From NCBI GenBank assembly GCA_964007475.1, contig OZ023274.1, forward strand, positions 88,559,213 through 88,623,212: 64,000 bases of DNA. Reading direction: 5' to 3'. The notes under the pieces were generated by a model. That model saw only the letters and a list, made by a program, of their open reading frames with translations, searched no databases and had not been told where the DNA came from. The DNA is from Hybos culiciformis. Taxonomy: Eukaryota; Arthropoda; Insecta; Diptera; Hybotidae. A program made the position numbers and the translations under genes. Of the stretch, positions 14,949 through 28,839 are shown one piece after another. Within the stretch, counting starts at the first letter, position 1; each line of letters begins with the position of its first letter.

Positions 14949-15042
14949 GCTCCTGTTTCTATTGAGTATTCAATCCAAGATAAAAAAATTTCCGAGAAAT
15001 CCAGCTCCCAACCCCAATTTTTGATACTTAACCTACGTTCAG
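14949..15042 (+). other. Candidate orphan exon, open frame between good splice sites
   Basis: A segment bounded by a pyrimidine-rich acceptor (GTTTTTAG at 14941-14948) and a donor G|GTATAC is open for 31 codons plus one base and reads APVSIEYSIQDKKIS then EKSSSQPQFLILNLRS. Its base composition is noticeably less AT-biased than its surroundings. I recognise no family. The frame stays open past the donor until a TAA near 15099. It may be a lone exon, a fragment of a dead gene or chance. Confidence 0.2.
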
Positions 15043-16154
15043 GTATACCCACAGAACAAAAATATATTCATATGCTAATTAACATCAAGAGGCAATAAAC
15101 ATTTTTGTTCTGTTTTTGTGCTGTACAAACTTAAAAAAAAAAAGGTTTTCCATTACGAACTTATTATAGTTGTAACATTTTAATTTTTAAATCAGTTGTT
15201 TTTTTTTTAATTATATGTAGTTAATTGTTAGACAAAAATAAATGTTTTCAACCTCCTTTATAACTTTCATTCAATTTAATAATTTATTACTTTTTAAATT
15301 ATTCTTATTTAAAAAAATAAAAATAAACAAATAATTTCAATTAGGATTATTCAATTATAATTGTAGTGCACTGCACTCTAACATTTTGTTCTAACATCAA
15401 AAAAAAACATTTAAAATTTTCGAATGTCTAAACTAAACAACATAGATAGAATACCTCTAATGTTAGAACTAGAAATTTTTATTTTTTATTTCCTATTTTT
15501 TAAACATGAAATTTTAAAGCTCACACACAACTTAAGTGTTTTGTTGCACACAATATACATTATTCTTATAAACAAAATATTTATAATTTTTACTTAATAA
15601 CATTTTCGCTGATAATAAACACATTATTATTGTTTGCCAAAAGTATTAAATTATATTATTATTATAACTGTTTATTGCATTTTATGATTTTAATATCGCA
15701 ATTTTTATGATTTTATTGTAAAATCTAAAATGGGAAACCTTCATTGAAAAAAAAAAAAACTTATAACAATAATCCCCTTGGAGATTATATGATAAATAAG
15801 TTTGTAGAGTACATGTATGATAAGTAAATCGAATAGAGTTGTCAATAATAACAAATTCTTTCAAGCTTAAATAAAATTTATTATAATAAAACACTAGATT
15901 GTAAACAATAAAATACAATATTATCGATTGGAAGCCAAAGGTCATTCAACTTATATCTTTTAGCAAATATTAGCTGGCTTTTTTTTTTCTTATGTAATAA
16001 CAATTAAATGTGTATATGCTAATAATATTATTAGTTTGTGGGAGTGTTATTTGAATGTCATAATTAGAATAATATATGGCAATAACCACGAATAATGATA
16101 AAATTTTATAGAAACAAAATTAGGAAAAAGTTTAATTTGTTAAGTGAAATCTTT

Positions 16155-16345
16155 AACTAGGCCAGCAGGTCAATACGCAGGCAGATCAAAAAACGAAGGC
16201 CGCACCATCAGACAAAAAATTTAAAATGCTGCTTGCAAAACAAAAACACATAAAAAATTAATATATTTCGGGGTCGATTCTTGAGAAGTGTATAACGAAA
16301 TAACAAACAATGCCAACCGAGGACGACTTCTTCGCTTATCGAAAT
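16155..16345. other. Unexplained GC-richer patch
   Basis: Two G/C-containing blocks (about 16158-16215 and 16265-16340) interrupt very AT-rich DNA. The second contains a short plus-strand frame MPTEDDFFAYRNI that ends after 19 codons, and the first a minus-strand frame MVRPSFFDLPAY of 12 codons. Neither has convincing splice sites or a recognisable family. A degraded transposon or a conserved non-coding element are both possible. Confidence 0.3.
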
Positions 16346-18296
16346 ATAAACATTAAGTTAAATATTTGAGATTTAACTCTATATTATCGAATCGGAAAAT
16401 TTACTAATATGTAATTTGTAAGGTTTTTTATTAAATGTATGTATTCCAATATTAAACTATTTGCTATTCCATAATTTAATCCAACTATATAGTTTTTTGT
16501 ACTGAATTTTAAATTTATGAAATACATTTTTTTTTTATATACGGTATTATTTTTATATTAAATATTTTAAAATTTAAAACAAAAAAACGTGATATTTTTT
16601 TTAAATCAATATGAAAAATTCACATAAATCAACTTTTATAAAGCGTATAAATTAATTTTAAAATGACATAATTAAAGAAAAATCTTCAAAGAGTTATCAA
16701 TGGAAAGATTTTCCTGATGGTAAAAAATGACATATAAAACTTGTTTTTAATATTAAAAAAATGACCAAAATGGTTTAATGTACGATTTTATTTTTTTTGA
16801 ACGAACGTGAATATAATAACTTTGTGTTGTTGTTTGTTACAAGAAAAAATAAATAAAAGAATTTCCCCAGTTTAGTAGACATACTGTCTATCATATATTT
16901 TAACTAAAATACATATTATGTTGGAATTTATGTGTGATTTAATTTTGTAAAAAATAAAAAATAAAACACATGACATGGAGTTTTAATAAATAAATACATA
17001 TATGTTCATATAATATGAAATCATGAAATTCTTGTTTCAATACCAAATAATAGATGGTTAGAGAGATATACTAAGTGAATTTACATCGTTAGCTACTGTG
17101 CTGCATTAATGTACTTAACTAAATTACTATTTGTAGTGATTTATAATTATATTTTTTCTTCTTTTATATATATGTATTTATTTCTTTTTAAAACGTTAAA
17201 CAGTGATGATACTTGGCGCTTGATCCAAAATCAAGATTAAAATAAACAAAGTGATAATAATAATGAATTCTTAATATAATAGTTTCCTATATATATTTTT
17301 AATGACCTAACTGTGTATAAACAGATTTATTGACAGGTGCATTTTAAATATGAAACTAAAATATCGAAGAGTCAAATTTTAAAGAAGAATAGGGTCTTAA
17401 CTTGATCTTTATGTTTATGCCTTTTAGAGAATTTGAGATATATCTGTAATAAATGCCATTAAATTCAAATTAATGAAATAAATAGATATTTGTTGCCGTA
17501 GATTTTTTTAAAATCTGAAATTTAGTTTAATCATGTTTTTTGTAAGTTGTTTTAATTTAATTAGAATTTATAATAAAAATAATACATGTACTAATACTAA
17601 TTACATATAATTATTAATTAATCAACAAGGCATGAAATAAAAAATACAAGGTCATTTATTAATATAGTCTTTTACTCTATATACTAACCATTAATCTGAA
17701 TTTAACTATAGGGTAACATATAAACATTAAATTAATAATTTCATAGATAATAAAACCTAATATTAACATTGGAAATCTAAAATTTCAACCAGTTAAAAAT
17801 TTTCACATAAATATATTTCTGCCTTTTTATGGTAAAACATAAACTGTGTTAATATTATTCAAACTAAAGTATGTGATCAGAAATACAATAATGTATTTAA
17901 TATTTATTTTTTTTAATACAGTACCTATAACCATGTAGTAATGGATCATAAGAAAATGTCTTTTTCACCCGTAAATGGTTAAAATTCAATAAACCAGTAA
18001 GACTATAATTGAATATAAATCACTTGTTTTTTCTTATATATTTTCATTCAATCCCTTTGTTGCAGCAACGCAACAGGTGGATTTGGAATGGTTTTTTTTT
18101 CTTTGCAAAAAAAAGTGATTTATTATTATCAATGTGATCGATTATTGCATGAAAAAATAAATTGATCAATCATTTTTATACTACTCTGCGACTATATAAT
18201 TAGGTTTATGATCACATAATTTTGATTGTTGTTGTTTTTATTAATTCATGATGGAGAAAAAATTGTTTTTTTTTTCTATAAAACTATTAAAAACTA

Positions 18297-18320
18297 TGTA
18301 CTTGTACTTGTACTTGTACT
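18297..18320. repeat. (TGTACT)4 hexanucleotide microsatellite
   Basis: Four perfect tandem copies of TGTACT. Confidence 0.9.
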
Positions 18321-20219
18321 GCACATTATACATACCCATACATAAATTCTTTTGAAAAAAATACGTACATATGTATTTTTCAAGATTTTCAATAAAATGA
18401 ATTGGATTTTCAATATAGTGAAAACACTTTGTAAAAAACTAAAAAAAACATTGTTGAACAGGTAGGTATTATAAAAAAAAATTCAGTTAACATTCTTGAT
18501 TATTTATTTAAAATAAATAAGCTTTTGCTTCCAATGAATAAGTTTGTCCGCATTATTCAAGTATTTAGAAATTCTATAATTCTGTATTTTTCAATTTTGA
18601 ATAATTAACTTTTATAACAAAAACTGAATGTTATCGTCAATAATTCTGTAAATATTTAAAAAAAAAATGTTAAAAAATTCGTGCGCACCTGTTAAAAATA
18701 TTTAACTGAAACATTTCTGAAAAGCTTATTAATTGACTATGTCTTTACGGTCCTTGAAGAAAATACATCATCATCATTTTGAATTTATAAATAAAAATAA
18801 ATTTTAATAGTTTTCTAAACAAAAAATAAAATAAAATTTAGAAAACCCCTTTTCATTTATTGAAAAAACAACAAAATCAAAACAAATATTAAATTCGGTA
18901 TCTTAAAAATACAGATACACCTGTTAAAGTATTAACGATATTTTTAACTGAAATACGAAAATTTTATTGACTTTCTTGTTGTTATTTTGAAATACATAAT
19001 ATTACATTTTACAATTTTTTTCGTTTACAATTTCATAAATTTTTATGGCTTAAAATTAAGCACAAAGTTACTTTTTTCTCGTATTACAGAATCTATTATT
19101 TAATTTCTTTAAAAATTCATATGAAATATAAAAGTATTTTGATAATTTTTAGAAAATATTAAAATGTCATAATAACTAAAAATATAAACAAAATAATATC
19201 GGACACATCAAATAGAAAGTATAATTTCAAAAAAAAAAAAAAAAAAAAATAGTTTTTTTTTACATATAAAAATAATGTAATATTATGTAGCTTCATCAAT
19301 GAGACGATAATAATGTAAGTGAGTGATGGAAAGTTTTAATTTTAAATTAAATTTTGCAACAAATTATATTATTATATTATTATATTTACAAAATTAAATG
19401 GAACAAAATAATATACATTTTATTGAATTTTTTTACTGCATGTTCTGATGAAAAAGTTGAAATATAGTTATCCTTGAACCAGTCATCTTTGAATTTCTTA
19501 ATTAAATTTATTTTTTAATTTTTTTTTATATTTTTCTTAAAATTAAATAATAAGTTTATAATATTTTGAATTAAAAAAAAAAAAACAAAATGTTTTAAAT
19601 TTTTATAATAGCTTCAGTGCACAGTATATAATATACATAACATCAAAATAAAAAGTTAGGCGTAAGTATAATATTGAATTCTATTGATTTCACGAATTAT
19701 TTCTATAAAAGAAGAATCTGATTCGTGATAAAAGGTTTTCATTTTTTGTAGGTCAGAAATTTTTTAAGATGATACTATAAATATAATTTGATAAAATATT
19801 GAAACAAATATTAATATTTCCAATTTATAAGTACAGGCAGGTATATTTTTTATATTAAAATTATGGAACCTGTTAAAAGTGTTAATCAACAAAATTGTGT
19901 GCACATATTTTTTGCGCATATTTTTTCACATTTTACAATATTTGTGTATTGTATATTTAATTAATATAAATTAGTTATATATGGTATATATTGATGCAGA
20001 ACTGTTCAGTGTATAATAATGTATATACTTCATATTCTGGATTTCTTGAAATTTTGCATTCCATTCTATATGATCTTGATATCATATATTAAGTGACAAT
20101 AAAATAATTTAGAACTAATATTTTAAATTTTCGTGAATTAAGTAAGGGTTATACTAAAAATTTGATGCATATTATAAGATAGTTATATCTAAAATGTTTG
20201 CTGAAAAAAATAAACTTTA

Positions 20220-20220
<1 letters not shown>

Positions 20221-20274
<54 letters not shown>
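20221..20274. repeat. (AT)n microsatellite
   Basis: About 40 bp of uninterrupted AT dinucleotides flanked by ATGTAT on both sides. The array is likely to vary in length between individuals. Confidence 0.95.
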
Positions 20275-22179
20275 TCAAAATATTTGTTTTCTACATAATT
20301 GAAAATTAATGATAATAATAATAGTTTTTTTTTTCTTAAAATAAATAGTAAATTAGTAAGTAAATAAGAAAATAAAAGTGTTTTTTGAGAGAATCATAAG
20401 AAGTGTAAACAATTTAGCTGATTTTAAATTTATTAATAATGTTAAAGTAAATAATAGGCCTTTAAGATATTTAAGGTTACTATGAAAGATAAATGAAAGA
20501 TCTTTATTGTGCGGATTAAATCTTAAGTTCTAAAAAGTCGCATTTTTCTCATTAAGTTATATATATAGAAAATTTCACAAGAATAAAAAGAACGAAGATA
20601 AAATTTATGCAAAAGTCATTATCATGTCATTAGCGTGTACAAAAATCGATTTCTTTTAAACACAACAGCTTGAATTTACGTTTTAAATTAGACCTAAGTG
20701 TATTTTAAATTTAGAATATTTTATCAAATAGTTCCGGAACAGAAGTACGTGCGTGTAAAATTTATTTTTTTAAATTTTGAATATTCAGAATACCTAATCA
20801 AAGATAAAAATAATAAAATCTTTAAACCGGTTCAAAAAATTAAACTTTTTTATTTTTGGATATTTTTATTATAAAAATTATAATATTTGTATACAAAAAA
20901 TGCAAAAGTTTTTGATTCTGAATGTAATATTTAAGTTTCCAATTATAAGTAAATAAGTATAAGGTTCAGTTATGGATTAATTTCTGCCGGGTGTCGAGAG
21001 AGATAATTAAAATTCTAAAAGTTATTGTGTTATTAGTACGCAGAATATTCGCAAATTATATTAAACCTTGAATTATGAAGCTACATTTTGTCTTGGTGCC
21101 TATACAGATCAAAAATAATTCATATTTAAATAAGATTTGGTTGACTAACAAGTATATTATTTGAAAGCTGTATTTGATTTACCTAATTAGATTATAGAAA
21201 TATTATAATAAACTTAAAATAAGTCTTTATAAAAAAATATACAAAAAATCAGAAGGTATGTACTCAGTGAATTCAGTGTTTTGTTTTTTCAACAAATCAA
21301 ATTGAGTCTAAGAATTGGGAATATTAAGTCTTCATCACATAGTGACACAACAACGTTTAACTATTTTACATAATACCATGAAGATATTTCTTCTGTAAAT
21401 TAATAATAAAATTTGCATAATTATGATTTGAATACAAAATAAATGAAAAAGAACAAAAACATCGCAATTTTGGTTTTGTAAACATTAAAACTATAATTTT
21501 ATAATTTTAATTTACCTTGAGCTTATAGCCCAAAACTTCCTATGACATTAATCTTATGCTTGTAAAGAAACGAGTTTAAATTTAAGACACAAAAACTTAA
21601 CTGAATAATTGAAAAAAAAAAAACCTGACAATATATTAATGTTTATATTGGTCTGATAAAAAATCAATTAAAATGCAAAAATGCTTTTCAAATATAAAAT
21701 TTAAGAAAAACAGATTTTCTATAGAGATAATAAATGATTTTATATGGTTTTAAATCATAATTATAGAAAATTAACTGACTTATTAAGTTCGTATATAAAA
21801 ACAAATGATTCCTCTTATTATGCTAAAGTTGTGCAAAAATTAGCATTTTTTTAATCTTAATTACTTAGTTAAAAGGTCGAATACAAAATAACCACAAAAG
21901 TTTATTACCATCCATACTTTAGTTAAAAGTATATTTGAGTTTAAAAAAAATAGAAACCATTTCGTAAATGTATGAAATCAGAAAGCTGAATATTAATTAA
22001 AGTACTATCTAAAAGTGTGTAAGGAGACAACAAATATCAGTTCAATCGAATGTCAGCAAGTGCTTCAAAAATCAATTATAAATTTTGAATCGTAGACATA
22101 TATGTAATGTAAGAGCAAGTTAATATGACGATTGTAAAAATGATTCGGAATGAGAATTGCAATTCTTACGAGAATTTAC

Positions 22180-22194
22180 CTGCCGCCGTAACAT
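22180..22194 (-). other. Candidate first coding exon (MLRRQ), possibly of the SLC36-like gene
   Basis: On the minus strand, a moderately GC-containing leader is followed by ATG TTA CGG CGG CAG and then a GTAAAT donor. The exon would end in phase 0, and the transporter exon at 2002 begins in phase 0, so splicing would add MLRRQ in frame to MTEKTGS with a 20-kb intron. The CGG codons are unusual for this DNA. No other gene on the minus strand between here and 2 kb needs a first exon. The assignment rests on frame compatibility only. Confidence 0.25.
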
Positions 22195-25100
22195 AATAAC
22201 AATGGAATTAAGGCGAAAGTGAGACTCAAAATTAAAATTCTTCTTTACTACAATAAGTAAATAGATAGTGTTATTAATGTGGAAAGAAATTGATAAATAA
22301 ATTTTAATTTATTCATCTTAATTTATAATATGCCCCGTTATAGTTGTTTGTCTTTTAGGTGAAATTTTGGCGTACATTGAACACTTAGGAAAAGCAGAAT
22401 TAACCGCTTTTAACATAATTTTAATTAATTTTTTGTTGAAATGACAGTTTTAAAAATAAATCTTTTTTTTTTATTATAAAAGTTACTTTTTTTTTCTTTT
22501 AATTAATGTACAAATTTATAAGAAAACTTGATTTTGTTATTCTTCAGGGTTGGCATATAAAATATTAAATACGGTTTTTGTATTCTAAAACAGTTCAATA
22601 TTTTAGAAACAGAAAATATATTAAATGTTTGATACATATTTCACATTATTGTTTTTTTTTTGATTTTATACACAGTTAAAACATTGAAAAACATTGTTCT
22701 TAGATATAATTTTTCGGCTATATGCCGGCCTGTGATAAAAAACAATTATTTATGTATATGTTTTGATGTAATGGTGTTTCCTTATGCCAAATAATATCCT
22801 ATTATTTTAAATGTAATCTGTTGTCCTGAATATTGCCCTTGTCTTAAATATAAATTTTAAAAACCAAAAAAAAAAAAATATTCTTACAAATATTAAAAAT
22901 ATACCCTGCTGTCTTATTAGGGAATTCCACATTTAAATTCGCTTCTTTAATTAATTCCATTATTCAATTTATTATTTTATTCTAACTATATATTTTTTTA
23001 ATTTATTCATTTCTATTTCTAATATAAGATTTAAAAAAAAAAATTACAAAAAAATTTCTATGTATAGTAAATTGTACAACTTACAGGTAGGTATTTAATA
23101 ATTATTATTATTATATATTTAAATAGTATATCCAATTAATTATGATGATACTTTTATATTTGCATTTAGAACATTAAGTTTTTGAAGTACAATTTATAAT
23201 AAATCAAGAAAAATAATCAATTCCAGAAACAAAAATAATAAATATTCAGGTGGAACTGGAAAAGTTAAGACGAACAGCTTATAATTGAAACTTCAATGTA
23301 AATTAAAATTCTATTGAATTATTTTAATTATAAATCTTTTTAATATCCGACAGCTAGTAAGTGTAAAATTAAAAAAAATTATACATTATGTAAAATTATG
23401 CAAGTAGATACTTAGGAAGGTACTGTTTGTTAATTTATTTATTTCTCATTCATTTTGATCTAATTTTAGGGAAACAAATTTTTTGACATTTTATTGCAGA
23501 ATTCTTTAAACTGTATTTAAGTACAATGAAAAACTTGAAAAAAATAATTTAATATATAAAATTAAATAATTAATTTAAAGCATAAAACTTGTTTATTTTC
23601 AATTAATTTTCTTTTAAAATAAAAATAATAATTCTTTGTTTTACTAAGAACTTTATACTTTTATCATAAGAAAAAGTTGAATTATTTCAAGGTAAGATAA
23701 TTTTTCAAATTAATTTTTACTTATGTTATGTTGTTAAAGGAAAATATTGAATCAATTTTTATTTTGAATTATTCTTACGGATATCAAGTTTTACAAATTA
23801 CATTTTTTGTGACGTTTATATTCAAAAGTAGTTTTTTTTTTTTACATTATAAAAAATATGCGGAAAAAATCGTAATTTGTAATACATATATATAAATATA
23901 TGTAGGTATATGCGTCACATTCCTGTGGCCAAGTTATTCGAAACATTTTTTAATAAAGTTTTAGATATTTTTATTTATTTTTCAATTCTTTTTTAATTTA
24001 AACATCGTCTTTATTACAAGAGCTATTTTTTGTCAGCCAATAGCATTCATAATATTCAATAAAATGAACTTTTAAAGTATAAAATCTCAAACAAAGAAAG
24101 AAATTATGGGGAACTGAATTAATTTATTTAACTTCTCAATTTTTCATTTTAACTTAAATTTCAGTTCTGAATTTATAATTGAATTGATAAAAAAGTAAAT
24201 GCCGCATTTTCGGGTTTTCTACAATTATTGACTGATGAATTTTTGGGTATTCATGTATTTTATAAACACACATAATTTACTTGTATTTTAACGATTATTT
24301 ATTTCTCCATATTCTTCCCACTATTTTCGATAGTGAATTAAGTCCAAAAGCAAAAAAATTTTATAATTTTTGGATCAGATTGAACTGGTCAAATTAATAA
24401 AAAAAATTAGGATTGGTATAACTAGTTGGCGGGTCACATAAAAATTCATTGCCAAGACCTGATGATAAACGAAATAAACTATAATGATGAATGAAAATTA
24501 TTATATTTATATATAAAAAAAATTTAACATACCTCAATTTTCATTACGCTTTATTTGTTGTAAAATTAATTAATGAATAAAATAAATTCGAAGTGTCAGT
24601 TCACAGCTGATTTAACTTAGAAATAAAACCACATTAATATTATTCGTTCTAATATATTATTCTATTAAAATTTTTAATTCATTACTTTTTTTTATCGATG
24701 CATTCAAATATTTATGTTTTTCGTAATAAATTTTCAATAATTATTTATTAGTTTTTTATTTTTTATTTGTTTACTTTTTGAATGAAAATGTTTTGCCTTA
24801 ACCTTAGACTATTTTTTATTTCTTAAATATATTCTTGAAAAAAAAAATGTTCAATAAAATTAAAAATTTGTTTATTTCAAGGTAAATATTTATTTGATCT
24901 TATATTCAACTTAATTAACGTGAAAAAAAGAATTTATTTTTTATTTAACTTTTTTTTTCTCTCATTAATTAATTACATATTATTACAGAATATATATAGA
25001 ACTTTGACTTTTTGTGTTACATGATGTAAAATAGACTTAAAGGTCTTCGCTTTGTTTGTTTTTATAAAAACCAAGGCCATAAACAACAGATGATAATTTG

Positions 25101-28084
25101 GGATAGAAATGTATCATAAATTCAGTTAATCCCATATTCATATAAAACAATTAATAAAATTGTAATTGTAAATCAAATGCATGTTTTAAAAACATATACC
25201 TGTAGATCTTTTAATAATTACATTAAATAAATATTTCGTTATATTTTTGGAACATTGAGATTTGTTCTTTTTTTTTTTACTATGACTGACTTTTCCAATA
25301 TTCTTTCATACATTCGTCCAATATGTCATATAATAAGTTGAAAATTTCTATTTCTAAAGGGCTTTGAAATTAATCACTTATTTGGACATTCACAAACCCC
25401 ATAATGTTTTGTTATTATACCTTTTTAAATTGAACATTTTTAAAATATACGCTGTAATTAATCAAAGTATAATTCTGTCCGGAAGTGAAATATCAGAAAA
25501 TTGAAAATTATAAATTTATATATTATGTAATTTATTTTACAATAAATTTGGGCTTAAATGCCGTATGAGTGTGATAAGAGTTGTCAAAATTAAAATTAAT
25601 ATCTTGTTTATTATTTCGCCGAAAACAAGAAATTAAATTAATACATTTTATTTTCGTAATTGCTAAAATTATATAGGTATCAATTTTAATGACAAGAAGA
25701 TTTATTTTGAAATTTTGATGAGATGAATATAAATTATATTATTATTATTTTGATTACCTAATCTTGTCAAATTAACATCCTTAAATAGCAAATGTTAATT
25801 AAAAAAAAAAAAAAGAAGGTAATCTTTTTGAAAGGCGATAAAAATTGTATGCAGGTTTGGTTTAGATTTTAACATTTAAGTTTTTTTTTATGCATGTAGG
25901 TAACTAGGTAAGTAAATATAATAATAGTTTCTTAACTTTTTTTGCACAAAATTCTTTCAAGGTTAAATTTTAATGAAGCCGAAAATAGTTTTGAATAATA
26001 TAATGTGAAGAATATCGCAATAAATCAATTTTATTTTCAATTAACAAAATAAATTTTAAATAAGAGAATTATATTTTTCTTTTCTCATAGATCTTGCAAT
26101 ACATACATTAAACAATTATTGATTGTATTGATTGTTTATATAATAATATTTTGACATTCCAAACTTGAGTTGAAAACTTAAAATATTTTTATTTTAGATT
26201 AATGACCGTCGTTATACTGACAAAAGCACATTACATAATTTTACTTTTTTAATGAGATATTCGTTTACTTTTAAAAGTCACGTTTGACAGATTTAAAACT
26301 TTTGTGTCTATATGAATTCAAATTTTTGTTTTTGTTTTTTAGTTGAATAATTTAATATTGGCTGGCGGTCTGCGAAGTTTGAAATAGCAAATAGTTTTTT
26401 ACGAGATCTGAATTCTGTCCAACTAAACTCAAACTATAAAAATTAATAAATGTTGTAAGTTTAAAATTATTGTGAAAAATTAATCAAAATTCTAGTAATT
26501 TGGGAAAAATATTATAATATAGTTTTTAGTTTTTATATACATGTTTTAAAATTCCACTAAATTTAATTATTAAAAGAGAATGAAAATGGATTTGAAAAAG
26601 AATTGAAGACACAAATAATCTAAAGGAATATTAAAAAATTTGAAATTTCCGTCGGAAAACTTCCAAGAGATTTTCTTTTTTTTTCTATTTTCAATTTAAA
26701 AAAAATTTGTCGATACTGAAGTTTACATATATAAAATATAATGTAAATTTATAACCGCTCATATTATTGAGAGGCTATATGTATACACATAAAAGTTTGT
26801 AATACAGTAATTTTTAATGAGAAAAAATTTATAATTTTACAAAGTATTTAAAAATTTGATTGTTAAAAAAAAAACAAAAAATATTCACAAGCGATATGAA
26901 AGGGAAAAGAATTTTCAGATTTAAATGTTTTTTTTTTTTTTTTTTTTTAATTTCGAAATAGAAATTTCACATATGTTAAATATAGGTAGGTATCTAACTA
27001 TATAACAGCTATTTTTTGTTTACGTTTTTATAATTTTTTATAATTTATTTATTCATGTAAAGTTACATACATTTTGTAAGAAAAATAATAATAAACCTAT
27101 TGTTATTATTTATTTTAATTTTTTTTTTTTCAAAATTAATTTTAATAAAACTAGTTCAAAATAAAATAATTTGTGTATTGCATTTATTATATTCATCTAA
27201 TGCTATTTTTTTATATAAAAAATTATTATTATAATTTTATTTTATCTTAAAAAAATAAAAAAAAAATAGTGTTTTGTTATTAATTTTTTTTTTATTTTAT
27301 TATTATTATTTATTATTTTTGCGCTAGACTAAGTCTAGTTTTGAAGACAAAAAAAAAAGCATGAAAAAATTAAAAAAGATTGTTACTTGTTTCACACACG
27401 ATTAATGACTGACAGATTTTTTAATTTTTATTTTTTATAATATACTTGCGCTGGCTGCTAGTTTTGTGTTAAAAAGTGATCATTACTTTTATAAATTTTT
27501 TAAGCTTTTATTTTTTTCTAAAAAAAAAAAAATATTTCATTGAAAAAAAAAATAAAAAAATATCGCAAAAAAAAATATATATTTTTTTTTATATAATTTA
27601 TATATTTTTTTTTTTCTTTTTATATGTTACAAATTTTTAGAGTATAGAGATTTATTAAAAATAAAAGTGAATTATTAGCAAATTTTTTTTATTTTTTAAC
27701 ACTTTGTTGAAGTTAAGAATTTAAAAAAATTAAAAAAAAAAAATTGTAGTTTTATATTATTTAATAGTTTTTATGTTTATTTTATTTGTTAAAATTTTAC
27801 TTTTTTTCATACATATATAAATAGGTATAGTCGTAAAGATTATTAATTTTTCCTTGGTTAATTAAATTGCATGAAATTAAATTTTGTACTTGCTATTTTT
27901 GTTGTTACAGATTACTAAGCTTGCAGTTATGAAATATAAATATATGTATGTATATATTTTGTTTACTTCATTAAGTTTCAACTAATCTGAATTAAATGTG
28001 AAATATGAAACTAGGACCTAGGTATCTATTAGAAGAGTTGATAAGTATATTAGATCTCGTATTGCTATGAGGGTACTAATGTCT
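22195..28084. other. AT-rich non-coding stretch
   Basis: No genes recognised on either strand. Long A and T homopolymers are frequent (for example 26930-26949, 27270-27300, 27520-27620). Confidence 0.6.
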
Positions 28085-28092
28085 CCTTGAAT

Positions 28093-28839
28093 TAGTGGTG
28101 GGATTCAAAACATTTAACGACCGGTTCGCATCCCGTAAAAAAAAAATTTTTTTTTAAGGTTTCGAATGCTCTAAAAAGTTGTTTTAATTTTTTTATTTAG
28201 ATTCTAAATACCTTTCCAGAACATACATATATATATATACTTTCTCCTTCATAAAAACTCATAAATTTTTAGATTGATGTTTCCAAATGTTGTAATTTCA
28301 AAACAGACTTGCTTGTTACACGTTTATTACTTTGTAAAAGCATATTTTTACTCTTATTCAGTTCTTTACTCACAGTATTCACATAACATAGTTAAAGAAA
28401 AAGGAGATATTCCAGATAAATAAGTAAAACGCTTGTCAAATTTTCCAGTATTTCTTTTATAAATTAATAAAAAAGCAAGAAAAAAATTGTTTTATTGTAA
28501 ATTGTACGCGCATCACCTGTCGAGATACTCATCGTGTGAAAGTAGTTTTTAAATTTTTAGATAACACACAGACCGAAAGACAAACATCATGTTTTTTTTT
28601 ATATTATTGAAATTTAATACAAATTGCAATACAAATTTCAATGCAAATTTAAATTGTATATTCTTTGAGTAGTTGAGAAATTGCCACGGAGGGACTGTTA
28701 AAACAGTGATAATTATTTCAAAACTTTTTCAGGCGAGTTTCGCGAACTGACAAATTTTAGGAAACGGTTCGCGCGAATCTTAAATATTTTAGGAAACGGT
28801 TCGCGCGAACCGGTGCGAACCGGCTGAATCCCACCACTG
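28093..28839. mobile_element. hAT-type non-autonomous transposon (747 bp)
   Basis: The ends carry 14-bp inverted repeats AGTGGTGGGATTCA and TGAATCCCACCACT, preceded on the left by T where the right end implies C. They are flanked by 8-bp target-site duplications, CCTTGAAT (28085-28092) and CTTTGAAT (28840-28847), with one mismatch. An 8-bp duplication and CAGTGGTGGGA-type ends are hallmarks of the hAT superfamily. The right subterminal region has two direct copies of TTTTAGGAAACGGTTCGCG plus further GCGAACCGG motifs, and the left end has ACCGGTTCGC, probably transposase-binding repeats. No transposase frame is visible, so it is a MITE-like or internally deleted copy. Confidence 0.88.

Larger units (their letters stand above)
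2003..22179. other. AT-rich gene desert, possibly 5' intron of the SLC36-like gene
   Basis: No protein family is recognisable on either strand. Content is A/T homopolymers, short microsatellites and weak repeats. The open frames seen (for example 4371-4589 minus, 7239-7618 plus, 10721-10978 minus, 15682-15945 minus) translate to low-complexity Lys, Asn, Ile and Phe strings typical of AT-rich noise. Because the transporter's first recognised coding exon begins exactly at an acceptor, at least part of this stretch should be its 5' intron. Separately listed inside it are a candidate exon at 14949-15042, a GC-richer patch near 16.2 kb and small repeats. Confidence 0.55.
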
